Below are positions 37,854-46,190 of a stretch of 64,000 bases of DNA, piece after piece. The stretch is taken from positions 372,001 to 436,000 of the forward strand of contig NZ_RZJR01000003.1 in NCBI RefSeq assembly GCF_003990975.1, in the 5' to 3' direction. Position numbers and translations under genes: made by a program. The notes beneath the pieces are model-generated. The model was not told the origin of the DNA, made no database searches, and saw nothing but the letters and a program-made list of their open reading frames with translations. Each line of letters starts with the position of its first letter. The first letter of the stretch is position 1. The stretch comes from Cohnella sp. AR92 (GTDB taxonomy: Bacteria; Bacillota; Bacilli; Paenibacillales; Paenibacillaceae).

Positions 37854-38648
37854 GTGAAATATCGGCTCGTTCTTCTATCCGTATGTCTGGTGGTGGGGCT
37901 GCTTGGACTCTATTCGCTGGAGAGGGCCCATCCCGCCAAAACAACCTTCAGCAATACCATTCTGAAGCAAGGGGCATCCGGCAAGGATATTTATGAACTG
38001 CAGGGACGACTCAAGTTTCTAGGCTATTACAGCGGCAAGGTAGACGGCCAATTCGGGTCGACGACGCTTAATTCCGTCAAGTGGTTCCAATGGAAGTTCG
38101 GCATGAAGGCCGACGGCGTCGTCGGCGCCAAGACGAAGCTGAAGCTGTGGGAAGCGACGAAGAATTATAAACCGACGGCGGAGGAATTGCCGCCATCGAG
38201 CGGGGGAACTTCCGCAGGTACTTCGGGGAACGCCGGCAACACCGGGACGACCTCAGGCAACGAAGAACTGCCGGCTTCCAACCACGCGGGAATCTCCGCG
38301 GCGGACATGAAGATTATGGCGAACGCCGTATACGGGGAATCCCGCGGAGAGCCTTACGAAGGGCAAGTGGCGGTCGCCGCGGTCATCCTGAATCGGGTGA
38401 AGGACTCGCAGTTCCCGAATACGGTGAACGGCGTCATTTTCCAACCTGGCGCATTCACCGCGGTAGCGGACGGACAGATCTACCTGGAACCGAACGAGTC
38501 CGCCTACAAAGCCGTGAAAGACGCGCTTAGCGGATGGGACCCGACCGACGGCTGCCTGTATTATTTCAACCCGGAGACCGCAACCTCGAAGTGGATCTGG
38601 ACTCGCCCGCAGCGCAAGACGATCGGCAAGCATATCTTCTGCGACTGA
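37854..38648 (+). CDS. sleB: Spore cortex-lytic enzyme SleB
   Basis: SleB is a lytic transglycosylase that degrades muramic-lactam cortex during germination. The 264-residue protein has an N-terminal export segment (about residues 4-22), a peptidoglycan-binding domain (about 35-100, GASGKDIYELQGRLKFLGYY), a Ser/Gly/Thr linker (about 112-145), and a hydrolase_2 catalytic domain (about 150-264, YGESRGEPYEGQVA and a final IGKHIFCD). The start is GTG at 37854. ypeB, its usual operon partner, is not adjacent; the next gene is transcribed from its own promoter. Confidence 0.93.
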   Translation: MKYRLVLLSVCLVVGLLGLYSLERAHPAKTTFSNTILKQGASGKDIYELQGRLKFLGYYSGKVDGQFGSTTLNSVKWFQWKFGMKADGVVGAKTKLKLWEATKNYKPTAEELPPSSGGTSAGTSGNAGNTGTTSGNEELPASNHAGISAADMKIMANAVYGESRGEPYEGQVAVAAVILNRVKDSQFPNTVNGVIFQPGAFTAVADGQIYLEPNESAYKAVKDALSGWDPTDGCLYYFNPETATSKWIWTRPQRKTIGKHIFCD

Positions 38649-38686
38649 GCTCTACGGCGGGGGATAAGCCTATAGCGATTAGGCAT

Positions 38687-38715
38687 TTGCTTCATGCTTG
38701 GCCATGGGGTAGAAT
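38687..38715 (+). promoter_or_regulatory. Sigma-A promoter of the ymfF-ymfH-ymfI genes
   Basis: TTGCTT at 38687-38692 and TAGAAT at 38710-38715 are separated by 17 bases. Confidence 0.6.
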
Positions 38716-38753
38716 GGGGCTGGATTGGAAATGAGTCGAAGGGGTTTGATGCC

Positions 38754-40046
38754 TTGATAACGGAACAATTCGAGCGAGGTTCCATCGGCCGCATGCGGCT
38801 GCATGTCTTGCCAACGAAACGATTCAAAACATTCTCGATCTCCTTGTTCGTTGGAATTCCTCTAACCGAGTCAACGGTCACCCCCGTCGCCCTGACTCCG
38901 TTCGTTCTGCGGAGAGGAACGAGCTCCTACCCGGAGACGATCTCCTTCCGCGAGCGGTTGGACGATTTGTACGGCGCGGGCTTCGGCTTCGATCTGTACA
39001 AGAGAGGCGATTATCAGATTGTGCAGCTGCGGCTGGATATGATTAACGACCGCTTCGTTTCTTCGAACGAACCGCTTCTGAAGGAAGCCATCCGGTTCCT
39101 GGGGGAAGTTCTCACGTCTCCCGCGCTGGAGAACGGCCGTTTCCGGGAGAAGTATGTCGAAGCGGAGAAGCGCACGATCGCCAAACGCATCGAGGCGATC
39201 ATCAATGACAAGATCCGATATGCCAGCGAGAGATGCGTCGAGGAGATGTGCAAGGATGAGCCTTATCGCCTTCTGGCGCTTGGCCGCAAGGAAGAGCTTG
39301 CGGGAATCGACGCGGCTTCGCTGTTTTCCGCATACGAGAGCTGGCTGAACAACGCGGTGCTGGACCTGTACGTCTCCGGGGATACCTCGATCGAAGAGGT
39401 TCAATCGCTTGCGAGCCAGAGCTTCAAGCTGCCATCCGGAAGCCCGGCGGCCTATACCGCGCCGGAATTCCGTTCTCCCCGCGCGGAGCCCCAGACGATC
39501 GTCGAACGTCTTGACGTCGCTCAAGGCAAGCTCAACATGGGGCTTCGCACCGACATCTCCTATGCCGGCGCGGAGTATCCGTCGCTGCTCGTTTACAATG
39601 GAGTTCTCGGCGCATTCCCGCATTCCAAGCTGTTCATCAACGTCCGCGAGAAGGCGTCTCTCGCTTATTACGCATCTTCCAGACTGGATGGGCATAAAGG
39701 GTTGCTGACGATCCAATCGGGCATCGAGATCGAGAATTACGAGCAGGCGCTCCGCATTATCTTGGAGCAGCTGGACGCCATGCGGGCGGGAAGCTTCGAA
39801 TCGCAGGATCTCGAGCGGACGAAGGCGATGCTCGCCAATCAGCTTCGGGAGATTCAGGATTCCGCTTACGAGCGGATTGCCTTCGACTTCAACAACGTGC
39901 TGGCCGGTTCCGACCGGACGGGCGAGAGCATGCTTGCCGAGGTCGCTTCGGTGACGCCGGAGCAAGTGCAAGCCGCGGCCAAACGAGTCGGACTGGACAC
40001 GATCTATTTCCTGAGGGACCGGAAGGAGGCTCGCGCCAATGCCTAG
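38754..40046 (+). CDS. ymfF: M16-like peptidase homologue YmfF (EF-P modification-associated)
   Basis: The 430-residue protein is an M16/insulinase-fold homologue of the type that lacks the N-terminal HxxEH zinc motif, as expected for the non-catalytic partner. Together with YmfH and YmfI it is linked to 5-aminopentanol modification of elongation factor P in B. subtilis. The start is TTG at 38754, nine bases after AAGGGG; the ATG at 38694 overlaps the promoter. It overlaps ymfH by eight bases, which points to a co-translated pair. Confidence 0.88.
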   Translation: MITEQFERGSIGRMRLHVLPTKRFKTFSISLFVGIPLTESTVTPVALTPFVLRRGTSSYPETISFRERLDDLYGAGFGFDLYKRGDYQIVQLRLDMINDRFVSSNEPLLKEAIRFLGEVLTSPALENGRFREKYVEAEKRTIAKRIEAIINDKIRYASERCVEEMCKDEPYRLLALGRKEELAGIDAASLFSAYESWLNNAVLDLYVSGDTSIEEVQSLASQSFKLPSGSPAAYTAPEFRSPRAEPQTIVERLDVAQGKLNMGLRTDISYAGAEYPSLLVYNGVLGAFPHSKLFINVREKASLAYYASSRLDGHKGLLTIQSGIEIENYEQALRIILEQLDAMRAGSFESQDLERTKAMLANQLREIQDSAYERIAFDFNNVLAGSDRTGESMLAEVASVTPEQVQAAAKRVGLDTIYFLRDRKEARANA

Positions 40047-41325
40047 GGAAGAGTATCCTCAGCTTCAGGAATCGCTCCTGCACGAGAGGCTGGACAACGG
40101 GCTCGAGGTATTTATCCTGCCTAAGCCAGGCTTTACGAAAACCTATGCCACCTTCGCGACAAGGTACGGTTCCGTCGATAACCGCTTCCAGCCGGCGGGC
40201 AAGGAGGAAGTCCGAGTGCCGGACGGAATCGCCCATTTTCTCGAGCATAAGATGTTCGAAGAGCCGGAGGGAGATATCTTCGCCACCTTCTCTTCGCAGG
40301 GAGCCTCCGCGAACGCCTTCACGAGCTTCGACCGAACCGTGTATCTGTTCTCGGCAACCGAGTCGATCGAGAAGAACGTCGATACGCTCCTGGATTTCGT
40401 TCAGCACCCTTACTTCACCGACGCGAACGTGGAGAAGGAGAAGGGAATCATCGTCCAGGAGATCAACATGTACCGGGACAACGCCGATTGGCGCGTCTAC
40501 TTCGGCTTGATCGAAGCGCTGTACGTCAAACATCCGGTCCATATCGATATCGCCGGAACGGCCGAATCGGTTCGTTCGATCACCAAGGAGATGCTCTACG
40601 AATGTTACCACACGTTCTACCATCCTTCGAACATGAGCCTGTTCCTCGTCGGAGGAGTGGATGCCGAAGCGATGCTGGAGAGGATCAAGGCGAATCAATC
40701 GCGCAAAAGCTTCGGGCCGGGCGGAGAGATCAAGCGATTCTTCGACGAAGAGCCGCAGACGGTGCGGACCGAACGATTGGTCACGAAGCTGCCGGTATCG
40801 CTGCCCAAGTGCATGTTCGGCTATAAGGAAGACCCGGGACCGCAGCACGGCGATGAAGCGATCCGGCGAGAGCTGGCGAGCAAGCTGATGCTGGAGTCGC
40901 TGCTAGGCGCGAGCTCGCCGCTCTATCAAGAACTCTACGACGACAACCTGATCTCGGATGGTTTCGGCTACGAATACAACACGGGGCCGGGCTATGCCTT
41001 CTCCGTCATCGGCGGGGAGACCCGGGATCCCGACGAGCTCATCGCCAGAGTGACGGATGCTCTTCGCAAAGCCGCGGATCAAGGCATCGACGAGGGAATC
41101 TTCGAGAGAACGAGGCGCAAGCGGATCGGCTCTTACTTGCGTATGCTGAACAGCCCGGAAGCCATTGCAAGCGAGTTTACCCGTTACCGCAACCGGGGCG
41201 GCGATCTGTTCAAGCTCGTCGAGCTCTATGAGAGCCTGACGCTGCAAGAGCTCAACGGACGTCTCCGGGAACATGTCGACCCGTCCCGGCTATCGGCATC
41301 GATCGTGCGGAGCGATGAACCGTGA
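40039..41325 (+). CDS. ymfH: M16 zinc peptidase homologue YmfH (EF-P modification-associated)
   Basis: The 428-residue protein has the inverted zinc motif HFLEH (about residues 70-74) with a downstream glutamate in EKGIIVQEINMY (about 133-144), so it is the catalytic-type M16 member of the pair. The probable role is in the EF-P modification pathway with YmfF and YmfI, as known for B. subtilis. It overlaps ymfF by eight and ymfI by four bases, making a tight three-gene unit. Confidence 0.9.
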   Translation: MPREEYPQLQESLLHERLDNGLEVFILPKPGFTKTYATFATRYGSVDNRFQPAGKEEVRVPDGIAHFLEHKMFEEPEGDIFATFSSQGASANAFTSFDRTVYLFSATESIEKNVDTLLDFVQHPYFTDANVEKEKGIIVQEINMYRDNADWRVYFGLIEALYVKHPVHIDIAGTAESVRSITKEMLYECYHTFYHPSNMSLFLVGGVDAEAMLERIKANQSRKSFGPGGEIKRFFDEEPQTVRTERLVTKLPVSLPKCMFGYKEDPGPQHGDEAIRRELASKLMLESLLGASSPLYQELYDDNLISDGFGYEYNTGPGYAFSVIGGETRDPDELIARVTDALRKAADQGIDEGIFERTRRKRIGSYLRMLNSPEAIASEFTRYRNRGGDLFKLVELYESLTLQELNGRLREHVDPSRLSASIVRSDEP

Positions 41326-42077
41326 GCGGTAGGATTGCCGAGCCCCGGACCGTGCTCGTCACGGGCGCGTCAAGGGGCATAGGGGCAGCCGCGGCGATTC
41401 GGTTCGCGGCGGAAGGGCATCGGCTTGTCCTTCATTATGGCGCCTCCCAAGCGGCTTCCGAAACGATCGAACGGCAATGCCTGGAAGCGGGGGCCGCCGA
41501 GGTCCTCCGCATGCAGGCGAACCTGCTTGACGCGGGTTCGCTTCGCGCCTTGAAGGACGAGCTGGACCGGCGCGGATGGCAGCCGTCCGTTATCGTTCAC
41601 AGCGCGGGCACGGCCTTCTACGGTTTGCTTGACGAGACCGAAGAAGACGATTGGCACGACCTGCTGCAGATTCATCTGACCTCCGCCTACCGGTTGGCGA
41701 AGCTGTTCTCGCCTTCCTTATCGTGGCAGCGTTGGGGGCGCATCATTCACGTCTCCAGCCTATGGGGCGTCGTCGGGGCAGCCGGCGAAGTCGCTTATTC
41801 GGCCGCCAAGGGCGGGCTGAACAGCTTCACCAAGGCGCTGGCCAAAGAGCTGGCTCCCTTCGGAATAACCGTGAACGCCGTTGCTCCCGGGGCAGTGGAC
41901 ACCGATATGATGAAGGCTCTCTCCGAAGAGGAGAGGATGGAGCTGCTCCGGGAGATCCCCCTGGGCCGCTTCGCCCGACCGGAAGAGGTGGCGGAGCTCG
42001 TCGCCTTCCTCGCCTCCGAGCGGGCAAGCTACATAACCGGACAGATCATTTCGCTAACCGGAGGCTGGCAGACCTAG
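41322..42077 (+). CDS. ymfI: EF-P 5-aminopentanone reductase (SDR family, YmfI)
   Basis: The 251-residue short-chain dehydrogenase has the NADPH-binding TGASRGIG (about residues 14-21), NAG-type HSAGTA, and the catalytic Ser...Tyr-x3-Lys (YSAAK near residue 159). In B. subtilis YmfI reduces 5-aminopentanone on EF-P to 5-aminopentanol. A general FabG-like reductase is the alternative by sequence, but the ymfF-ymfH context decides for the EF-P role. It starts with GTG in a GTGA overlap with ymfH. Confidence 0.88.
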   Translation: MSGRIAEPRTVLVTGASRGIGAAAAIRFAAEGHRLVLHYGASQAASETIERQCLEAGAAEVLRMQANLLDAGSLRALKDELDRRGWQPSVIVHSAGTAFYGLLDETEEDDWHDLLQIHLTSAYRLAKLFSPSLSWQRWGRIIHVSSLWGVVGAAGEVAYSAAKGGLNSFTKALAKELAPFGITVNAVAPGAVDTDMMKALSEEERMELLREIPLGRFARPEEVAELVAFLASERASYITGQIISLTGGWQT

Positions 42078-42201
42078 TGATTGATTGATGCCATCATTAT
42101 CCATTCGTCTGGCCGATTCATCGGGAATATCCGAATATCCTCCTTGCCGTCGGGACATATTATCTTCGTAGCACAATCCCAACATGGCAGGAGGCTGCTC
42201 A

Positions 42202-42453
42202 ATGTCGAACGTATTGAGTAATTTCGACACGTGGAAAAAATTTCTTGGCGATCGAGTCGATGCGGCTAAAGGCGCGGGGATCAGCGAGGATGCCATCGCT
42301 AAGCTGGCTTATGAGATCGGGGAATTCCTCGACAACAAGGTGGATCCTCAGAACGATGAGGAGCGCGTGCTCAAGGAACTCTGGGACGCGGGCGACGAGC
42401 ATGAACGCAAAACGATCGCCGGACTTATGGTTAAGCTTGCAGACCGACAATAA
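42202..42453 (+). CDS. ymfJ: DUF3243 protein YmfJ
   Basis: The 83-residue soluble helical protein contains the DUF3243 core (WKKFLGDRVDAAKGAG, then ELWDAGDEHERK). Its function is unknown. The ATG at 42202 has GCAGGAGG upstream; the in-frame ATG at 42184 does not. Its place between ymfI and ymfK is the same as in B. subtilis. Confidence 0.9.
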   Translation: MSNVLSNFDTWKKFLGDRVDAAKGAGISEDAIAKLAYEIGEFLDNKVDPQNDEERVLKELWDAGDEHERKTIAGLMVKLADRQ

Positions 42454-42517
42454 GGCGCTGACGCGATCGCGGATTCGCCTCGTTCACCAGTAGAGTCACA
42501 CGCTCTCGCAGCGTCGG

Positions 42518-42546
42518 CGGCTCCGCCTTTTGCGGCGGAGCCGTTT
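42518..42546 (+). terminator. Hairpin after ymfJ (probable terminator)
   Basis: A perfect 10-bp GC-rich stem (CGGCTCCGCC at 42518-42527, GGCGGAGCCG at 42534-42543) has only TTT after it, so termination may be partial. Confidence 0.6.
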
Positions 42547-42687
42547 GGGCGTAACAGAGAAAAATAGGACTTTTGTCGGAATCTGTCATCTTTTTAGTGC
42601 AGGAGAATGAAGAGTTTTGTAGAATGGATAAAAGGACTGTTTCTATCGGGGCGTTCCTGGTGGAAGTCTGATCGTTGAGGTGCGTTC

Positions 42688-43458
42688 ATGGAGAAGAAAC
42701 AATGGTACATGGAATATAAGATTCACAAGAATCGTCCCGGTCTTCTAGGAGATTTGGCATCCCTGCTCGGGATGCTCGAAGTGAATATCATTACGATTAA
42801 CGGCGTCGAGGATCGGACTCGCGGGCTTCTGCTGCAGACGGACGACGATGAGAAAATCGAGCTTCTGGGCAAGATGCTGGCCAAGGTCGAGAATATCTCC
42901 ATCATTACCCTGCGTCCTCCTCGTTTGACGGATATTTTGGCGATTCGCCACGGAACCTATATCGAGAGGGATTCGTCCGACGGCAAGACGTTCCGCTTCA
43001 CGAGAAGCGATCTGGGCTTGCTCGTCGACTTTCTGGGCGAATTGTTCAAGGCCGAAGGCAATCAGGTTATCGGGCTTAGAGGGATGCCTCGGGTCGGAAA
43101 GACGGAATCGATTATCGCGGGCAGCGTCTGCGCTAACAAGCGCTGGACTTTCGTCTCTTCCACGCTGCTCCGCCAGACGGTACGCAGCCAGTTGTCCGAA
43201 GACGAGATGAATCCGAACAACGTCTTCATCATCGACGGGATCGTCAGCACGATCCGTTCCAACGAGAAGCATCACCAGCTGCTTCAGGAACTCATGGCGA
43301 TGCCGTCCACCAAGGTCATCGAGCATCCGGACATTTTCGTCCGGGAATCCGAGTTCGACTATGACGACTTCGACTGCATCATCGAGCTTCGCAATACGCC
43401 CGACGAGGAAATTACATACGAGAATTTCACGACCGCGGGACTTGACGGGGACTTCTGA
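42688..43458 (+). CDS. ymfK: YmfK-family protein with ACT-like and P-loop regions (DUF3388)
   Basis: The 256-residue protein begins with an ACT-like regulatory fold (about residues 5-75, KNRPGLLGDLASLLGMLEVN). It then has a P-loop GMPRVGKT (residues 132-139) and a Walker B-like VFIIDG (about 178-183). The family is known from bacilli as YmfK, without an assigned reaction. The combination suggests an ATP-dependent protein controlled by a small ligand; this is inference. It lies between ymfJ and rodZ as in B. subtilis. Confidence 0.85.
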   Translation: MEKKQWYMEYKIHKNRPGLLGDLASLLGMLEVNIITINGVEDRTRGLLLQTDDDEKIELLGKMLAKVENISIITLRPPRLTDILAIRHGTYIERDSSDGKTFRFTRSDLGLLVDFLGELFKAEGNQVIGLRGMPRVGKTESIIAGSVCANKRWTFVSSTLLRQTVRSQLSEDEMNPNNVFIIDGIVSTIRSNEKHHQLLQELMAMPSTKVIEHPDIFVRESEFDYDDFDCIIELRNTPDEEITYENFTTAGLDGDF

Positions 43459-43589
43459 GATATCGTTTCCTAAGGCATTGCTGCTTGTCCGGAATTATTC
43501 ACGAATACTTGCAAAGGATAGTTGACAGGTGAATGGACTTCTTATGATTGGCACTCAAGTTGAACAAGCCCTTAACGGAGGTGAGATCG

Positions 43590-44483
43590 ATGTCGGATTT
43601 GGGATTGCTGCTGCGTAAAGCGAGAGAGCAGCGAGGATATACGCTCGACGATATCCAGGAAGCGACCAAGATCCGCAAGCGATACTTGGAAGCGATCGAG
43701 CTTGGGGATTACAAAGTGCTTCCGGGCTCCTTCTATGTGCGGGCATTCGTCAAAACCTACGCGGAAACGGTCGGTCTCGACGCCGAAGAAGTTCTGCGCC
43801 TTTATCATAAAGAACTTCCGAAGCCGGTCGCCGCGGAGACCGCCGCGCCGGAAGCCATGATCAAGCCTAAGAGCCGTACGGTTCAACATAACGACAAGTG
43901 GGGCAAGCTGGCCGTCACGATGCTGATGTGGCTGTTCCCTCTGCTTATTATCGCGGTCATCTATTTCTATTTCGTTCAGAACTCGGACTCCGATCCGGAG
44001 AAGTCGGACAGGGATACGGCGATTACCCAGGAGACGTCGCCCCCGCCTGCAACGCCTTCCCCGTCTTCTTCCGTAACGCCGCCGCCATCGGAATCGACGC
44101 CTCCACCTAGCGCGACCCCGACGACGCAATTGACTTTGAAGGAGACAACTCCTCGCGGCGAAGCCAGATATGAGGTATCTCCTGGCGGTACGCCGCACGA
44201 GCTTAAGATCGTCTCGAACAAGAGCTGGATCGGGGTTAATGAGAACAATAAAACAGGCAAAGCGCTGTATAATGGAACCCCTAAGAATCAGGATCCGCTA
44301 ATATTCACGCTTCAGGACAAACCGCTTTACGTAAATATCGGAATGGCCAGCAACGTCGTGATTACGATCGACGGAATCCCGGTCGACGACGGGGACAAAG
44401 CCGGTTCCAAGAAGTTCTTGTTCTCGCCGGCGTCAACCGACGCAGCCGGAGACGCGGGCGATACGGACGGAACGGCGCCATAA
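43590..44483 (+). CDS. rodZ: RodZ-like cytoskeletal/cell-shape protein
   Basis: RodZ links the MreB cytoskeleton to the membrane in rod-shape maintenance. The 297-residue protein has an N-terminal HTH_25 domain (about residues 4-70, LGLLLRKAREQRGYTLDDIQ), one membrane span (about 107-128), a Pro/Ser/Thr-rich linker (about 145-180) and a C-terminal DUF4115 domain (about 195-285). The ATG at 43590 follows GGAGGTGA; the upstream ATG at 43548 lacks a good site. TTGACA at 43522 and TATGAT at 43543 (15-base spacer) may be its promoter. Confidence 0.92.
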   Translation: MSDLGLLLRKAREQRGYTLDDIQEATKIRKRYLEAIELGDYKVLPGSFYVRAFVKTYAETVGLDAEEVLRLYHKELPKPVAAETAAPEAMIKPKSRTVQHNDKWGKLAVTMLMWLFPLLIIAVIYFYFVQNSDSDPEKSDRDTAITQETSPPPATPSPSSSVTPPPSESTPPPSATPTTQLTLKETTPRGEARYEVSPGGTPHELKIVSNKSWIGVNENNKTGKALYNGTPKNQDPLIFTLQDKPLYVNIGMASNVVITIDGIPVDDGDKAGSKKFLFSPASTDAAGDAGDTDGTAP

Positions 44484-44573
44484 CCTTCCTCGCATGCGGC
44501 GAAGTATGAAGAGAAGCCCCCTAGGGAACAATGAGGAAGCTAACTTCAACTTCCCAAAGGGGCGGATCTCCGC

Positions 44574-44735
44574 ATGGCGACTAGCTGGATTGTATGCGCG
44601 ATCGGCATCATCGTCAGCCTGATCGGGTGGTACATGACACCTCACGCTTACGGCTATGGAATACTCGGATTCGGTCTGGCCTGGATCGTGCTAGGGATCC
44701 TCGACATGTTCCGTAGTCCGGCTCGCAGCCGGTAA
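44574..44735 (+). CDS. Small two-span membrane protein, 53 residues
   Basis: ATG at 44574 to TAA at 44733-44735 encodes 53 residues with two hydrophobic segments (about 4-20 and 28-46) and a positively charged C-terminal tail (FRSPARSR). AAAGGGGCGG lies upstream, with its GGGG core about 10 bases before the ATG. A terminator follows immediately, which supports a real gene. I do not recognise the family. It sits between rodZ and yajQ, 90 bases after rodZ, with no terminator visible between them. Confidence 0.65.
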   Translation: MATSWIVCAIGIIVSLIGWYMTPHAYGYGILGFGLAWIVLGILDMFRSPARSR

Positions 44736-44753
44736 TAATGTCAAACCAAGCAG

Positions 44754-44784
44754 AAGGCCCCCGCTAAGGGGCTTTCGTTTTTTT
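44754..44784 (+). terminator. Terminator after the 53-residue membrane protein gene
   Basis: AAGGCCCC/GGGGCTTT stem around CGCTAA, then a long T tract (TTTTTTT). Confidence 0.85.
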
Positions 44785-44795
44785 GTACGGAGCTT

Positions 44796-44824
44796 TTTAC
44801 TTGCGGCGAGAAAATGATTATAAT
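44796..44824 (+). promoter_or_regulatory. Sigma-A promoter of yajQ
   Basis: TTTACT at 44796-44801 and TATAAT at 44819-44824 with a 17-base spacer. Confidence 0.6.
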
Positions 44825-44862
44825 GGTAATGATAATGAGCCTGGAAAGGATGACTTTTACAT

Positions 44863-45354
44863 ATGGCATCGGAGTATTCTTTCGACATCGTATCCAAAGT
44901 CGACATGCAAGAAGTGAACAACGCGGTCATTCAGGCCATGAAGGAGATCGAGACGCGATTCGACTTCAAAGGCAGCAAGAGCAGCATCAAGCTCGAAGGC
45001 GAGGCGCTTAACGTCGCTTCCGACGACGATTACAAGCTGAAGAGCGTCATCGACATTCTTCAGACGAAGCTGGTCAAGCGCGGCGTGCCGATCTTGAATC
45101 TGGATTACGGCAAGGTGGAGTCGGCATCGGGCGGAACGGTCCGGCAGCAGATCAAGATGAAGCAAGGCATCGACCAGGAGAATGCGAAGAAGATTAACGT
45201 CCTGATCCGGGATTCCAAGCTCAAGATCAAGAGCCAGATCCAAGGCGATCAGCTTCGGATTACCGGCAAGAGCAAAGACGATCTGCAGGCGGCGATGAAT
45301 CTGCTGCGCGGAGCGGGACTCCCGCTGGAGCTGCAATTCGTCAACTATCGCTAA
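44863..45354 (+). CDS. yajQ: YajQ-family nucleotide-binding protein
   Basis: The 163-residue protein has the two-domain alpha/beta fold of the YajQ family ([12 protein letters not shown] at the N-terminus, [11 protein letters not shown], and a C-terminal [11 protein letters not shown]). Members bind nucleotides, including cyclic di-GMP in some Gram-negative species; its role in Bacillota is unclear. GAAAGGATG precedes the ATG. It stands as a single gene with its own promoter and is followed by a GGCGCC...GGCGCC palindrome without a T tract. Confidence 0.93.
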   Translation: MASEYSFDIVSKVDMQEVNNAVIQAMKEIETRFDFKGSKSSIKLEGEALNVASDDDYKLKSVIDILQTKLVKRGVPILNLDYGKVESASGGTVRQQIKMKQGIDQENAKKINVLIRDSKLKIKSQIQGDQLRITGKSKDDLQAAMNLLRGAGLPLELQFVNYR

Positions 45355-45566
45355 ACCGGCGCCGCTCGGCGCCAAGCTCAGGGCTTCGACTATACTTACG
45401 TTCCGTTCTCGTCTGCAATGCGGGGATGATCCGGAGAACATTTTTGGGGGCAAGCATCCATGATTTTGATTAACGGCTCTATGCCATCTGACGGCAGCGC
45501 GCGTTCGCGTCGTTCCAGCGGGAACGTCCTGCGGGAAATTCAAGACGGTTCGGGGAGGGGAATGGC

Positions 45567-46190
45567 GTGAATCTTGCGAATCGAATTACGTTGGCGCGGA
45601 TCTTCCTCGTTCCGATCGTTGCCTTCTTCCTGCTGGTCAAGCTTGACGTTCAACCGCTGACGATCGGGAGCTATTCCATCTCGTACAACCAGATTTTCGC
45701 TCTCGTGCTATTCATCTTGGCAGCCAGCACGGACGGGCTGGACGGCTACATCGCCCGCAAACGCAAGATCGTAACGAATCTCGGCAAGCTGCTGGATCCG
45801 CTGGCCGACAAGCTGCTCATCGGAGCCGTTCTGATCTCGCTCGTCGAGATGGATAAGCTGGATGCTTGGGTCGCCATCGTCATTATCAGCCGCGAATGGG
45901 CCGTAACCGGCCTGCGGCAGATCGCTCTGCTTGAAGGAGTCGTTCTGGCCGCGAGCAAGTGGGGCAAGTGGAAGACGACGATTCAGATCGCGATGATCGT
46001 GGTGATCCTGCTGAACAATCTTCCGTTCGAGTTCATTCACGTCCCGGTCGATACGATCGTCATCTGGGCGGCCGCGCTTATTACGGTGTACTCCGGCATC
46101 GATTACTTCGTCAAGAACAAGACCTTGATCGTCGAATCTTCGAACCAGCCTCCCGGTTCGGCTAAAAAAGAGGTGCGTCGCAACGTATGA
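45567..46190 (+). CDS. pgsA: CDP-diacylglycerol--glycerol-3-phosphate 3-phosphatidyltransferase
   Basis: PgsA makes phosphatidylglycerol phosphate in the membrane. The 207-residue protein has several membrane spans and the CDP-alcohol phosphotransferase motif D-G-x2-A-R-x8-G-x3-D-x3-D (DGLDGYIAR then GKLLDPLAD). The start is GTG at 45567, seven bases after GGGAGGGG. It overlaps cinA by four bases. A 36-codon frame ending in the GTGA at its start is discussed separately. Confidence 0.95.
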   Translation: MNLANRITLARIFLVPIVAFFLLVKLDVQPLTIGSYSISYNQIFALVLFILAASTDGLDGYIARKRKIVTNLGKLLDPLADKLLIGAVLISLVEMDKLDAWVAIVIISREWAVTGLRQIALLEGVVLAASKWGKWKTTIQIAMIVVILLNNLPFEFIHVPVDTIVIWAAALITVYSGIDYFVKNKTLIVESSNQPPGSAKKEVRRNV

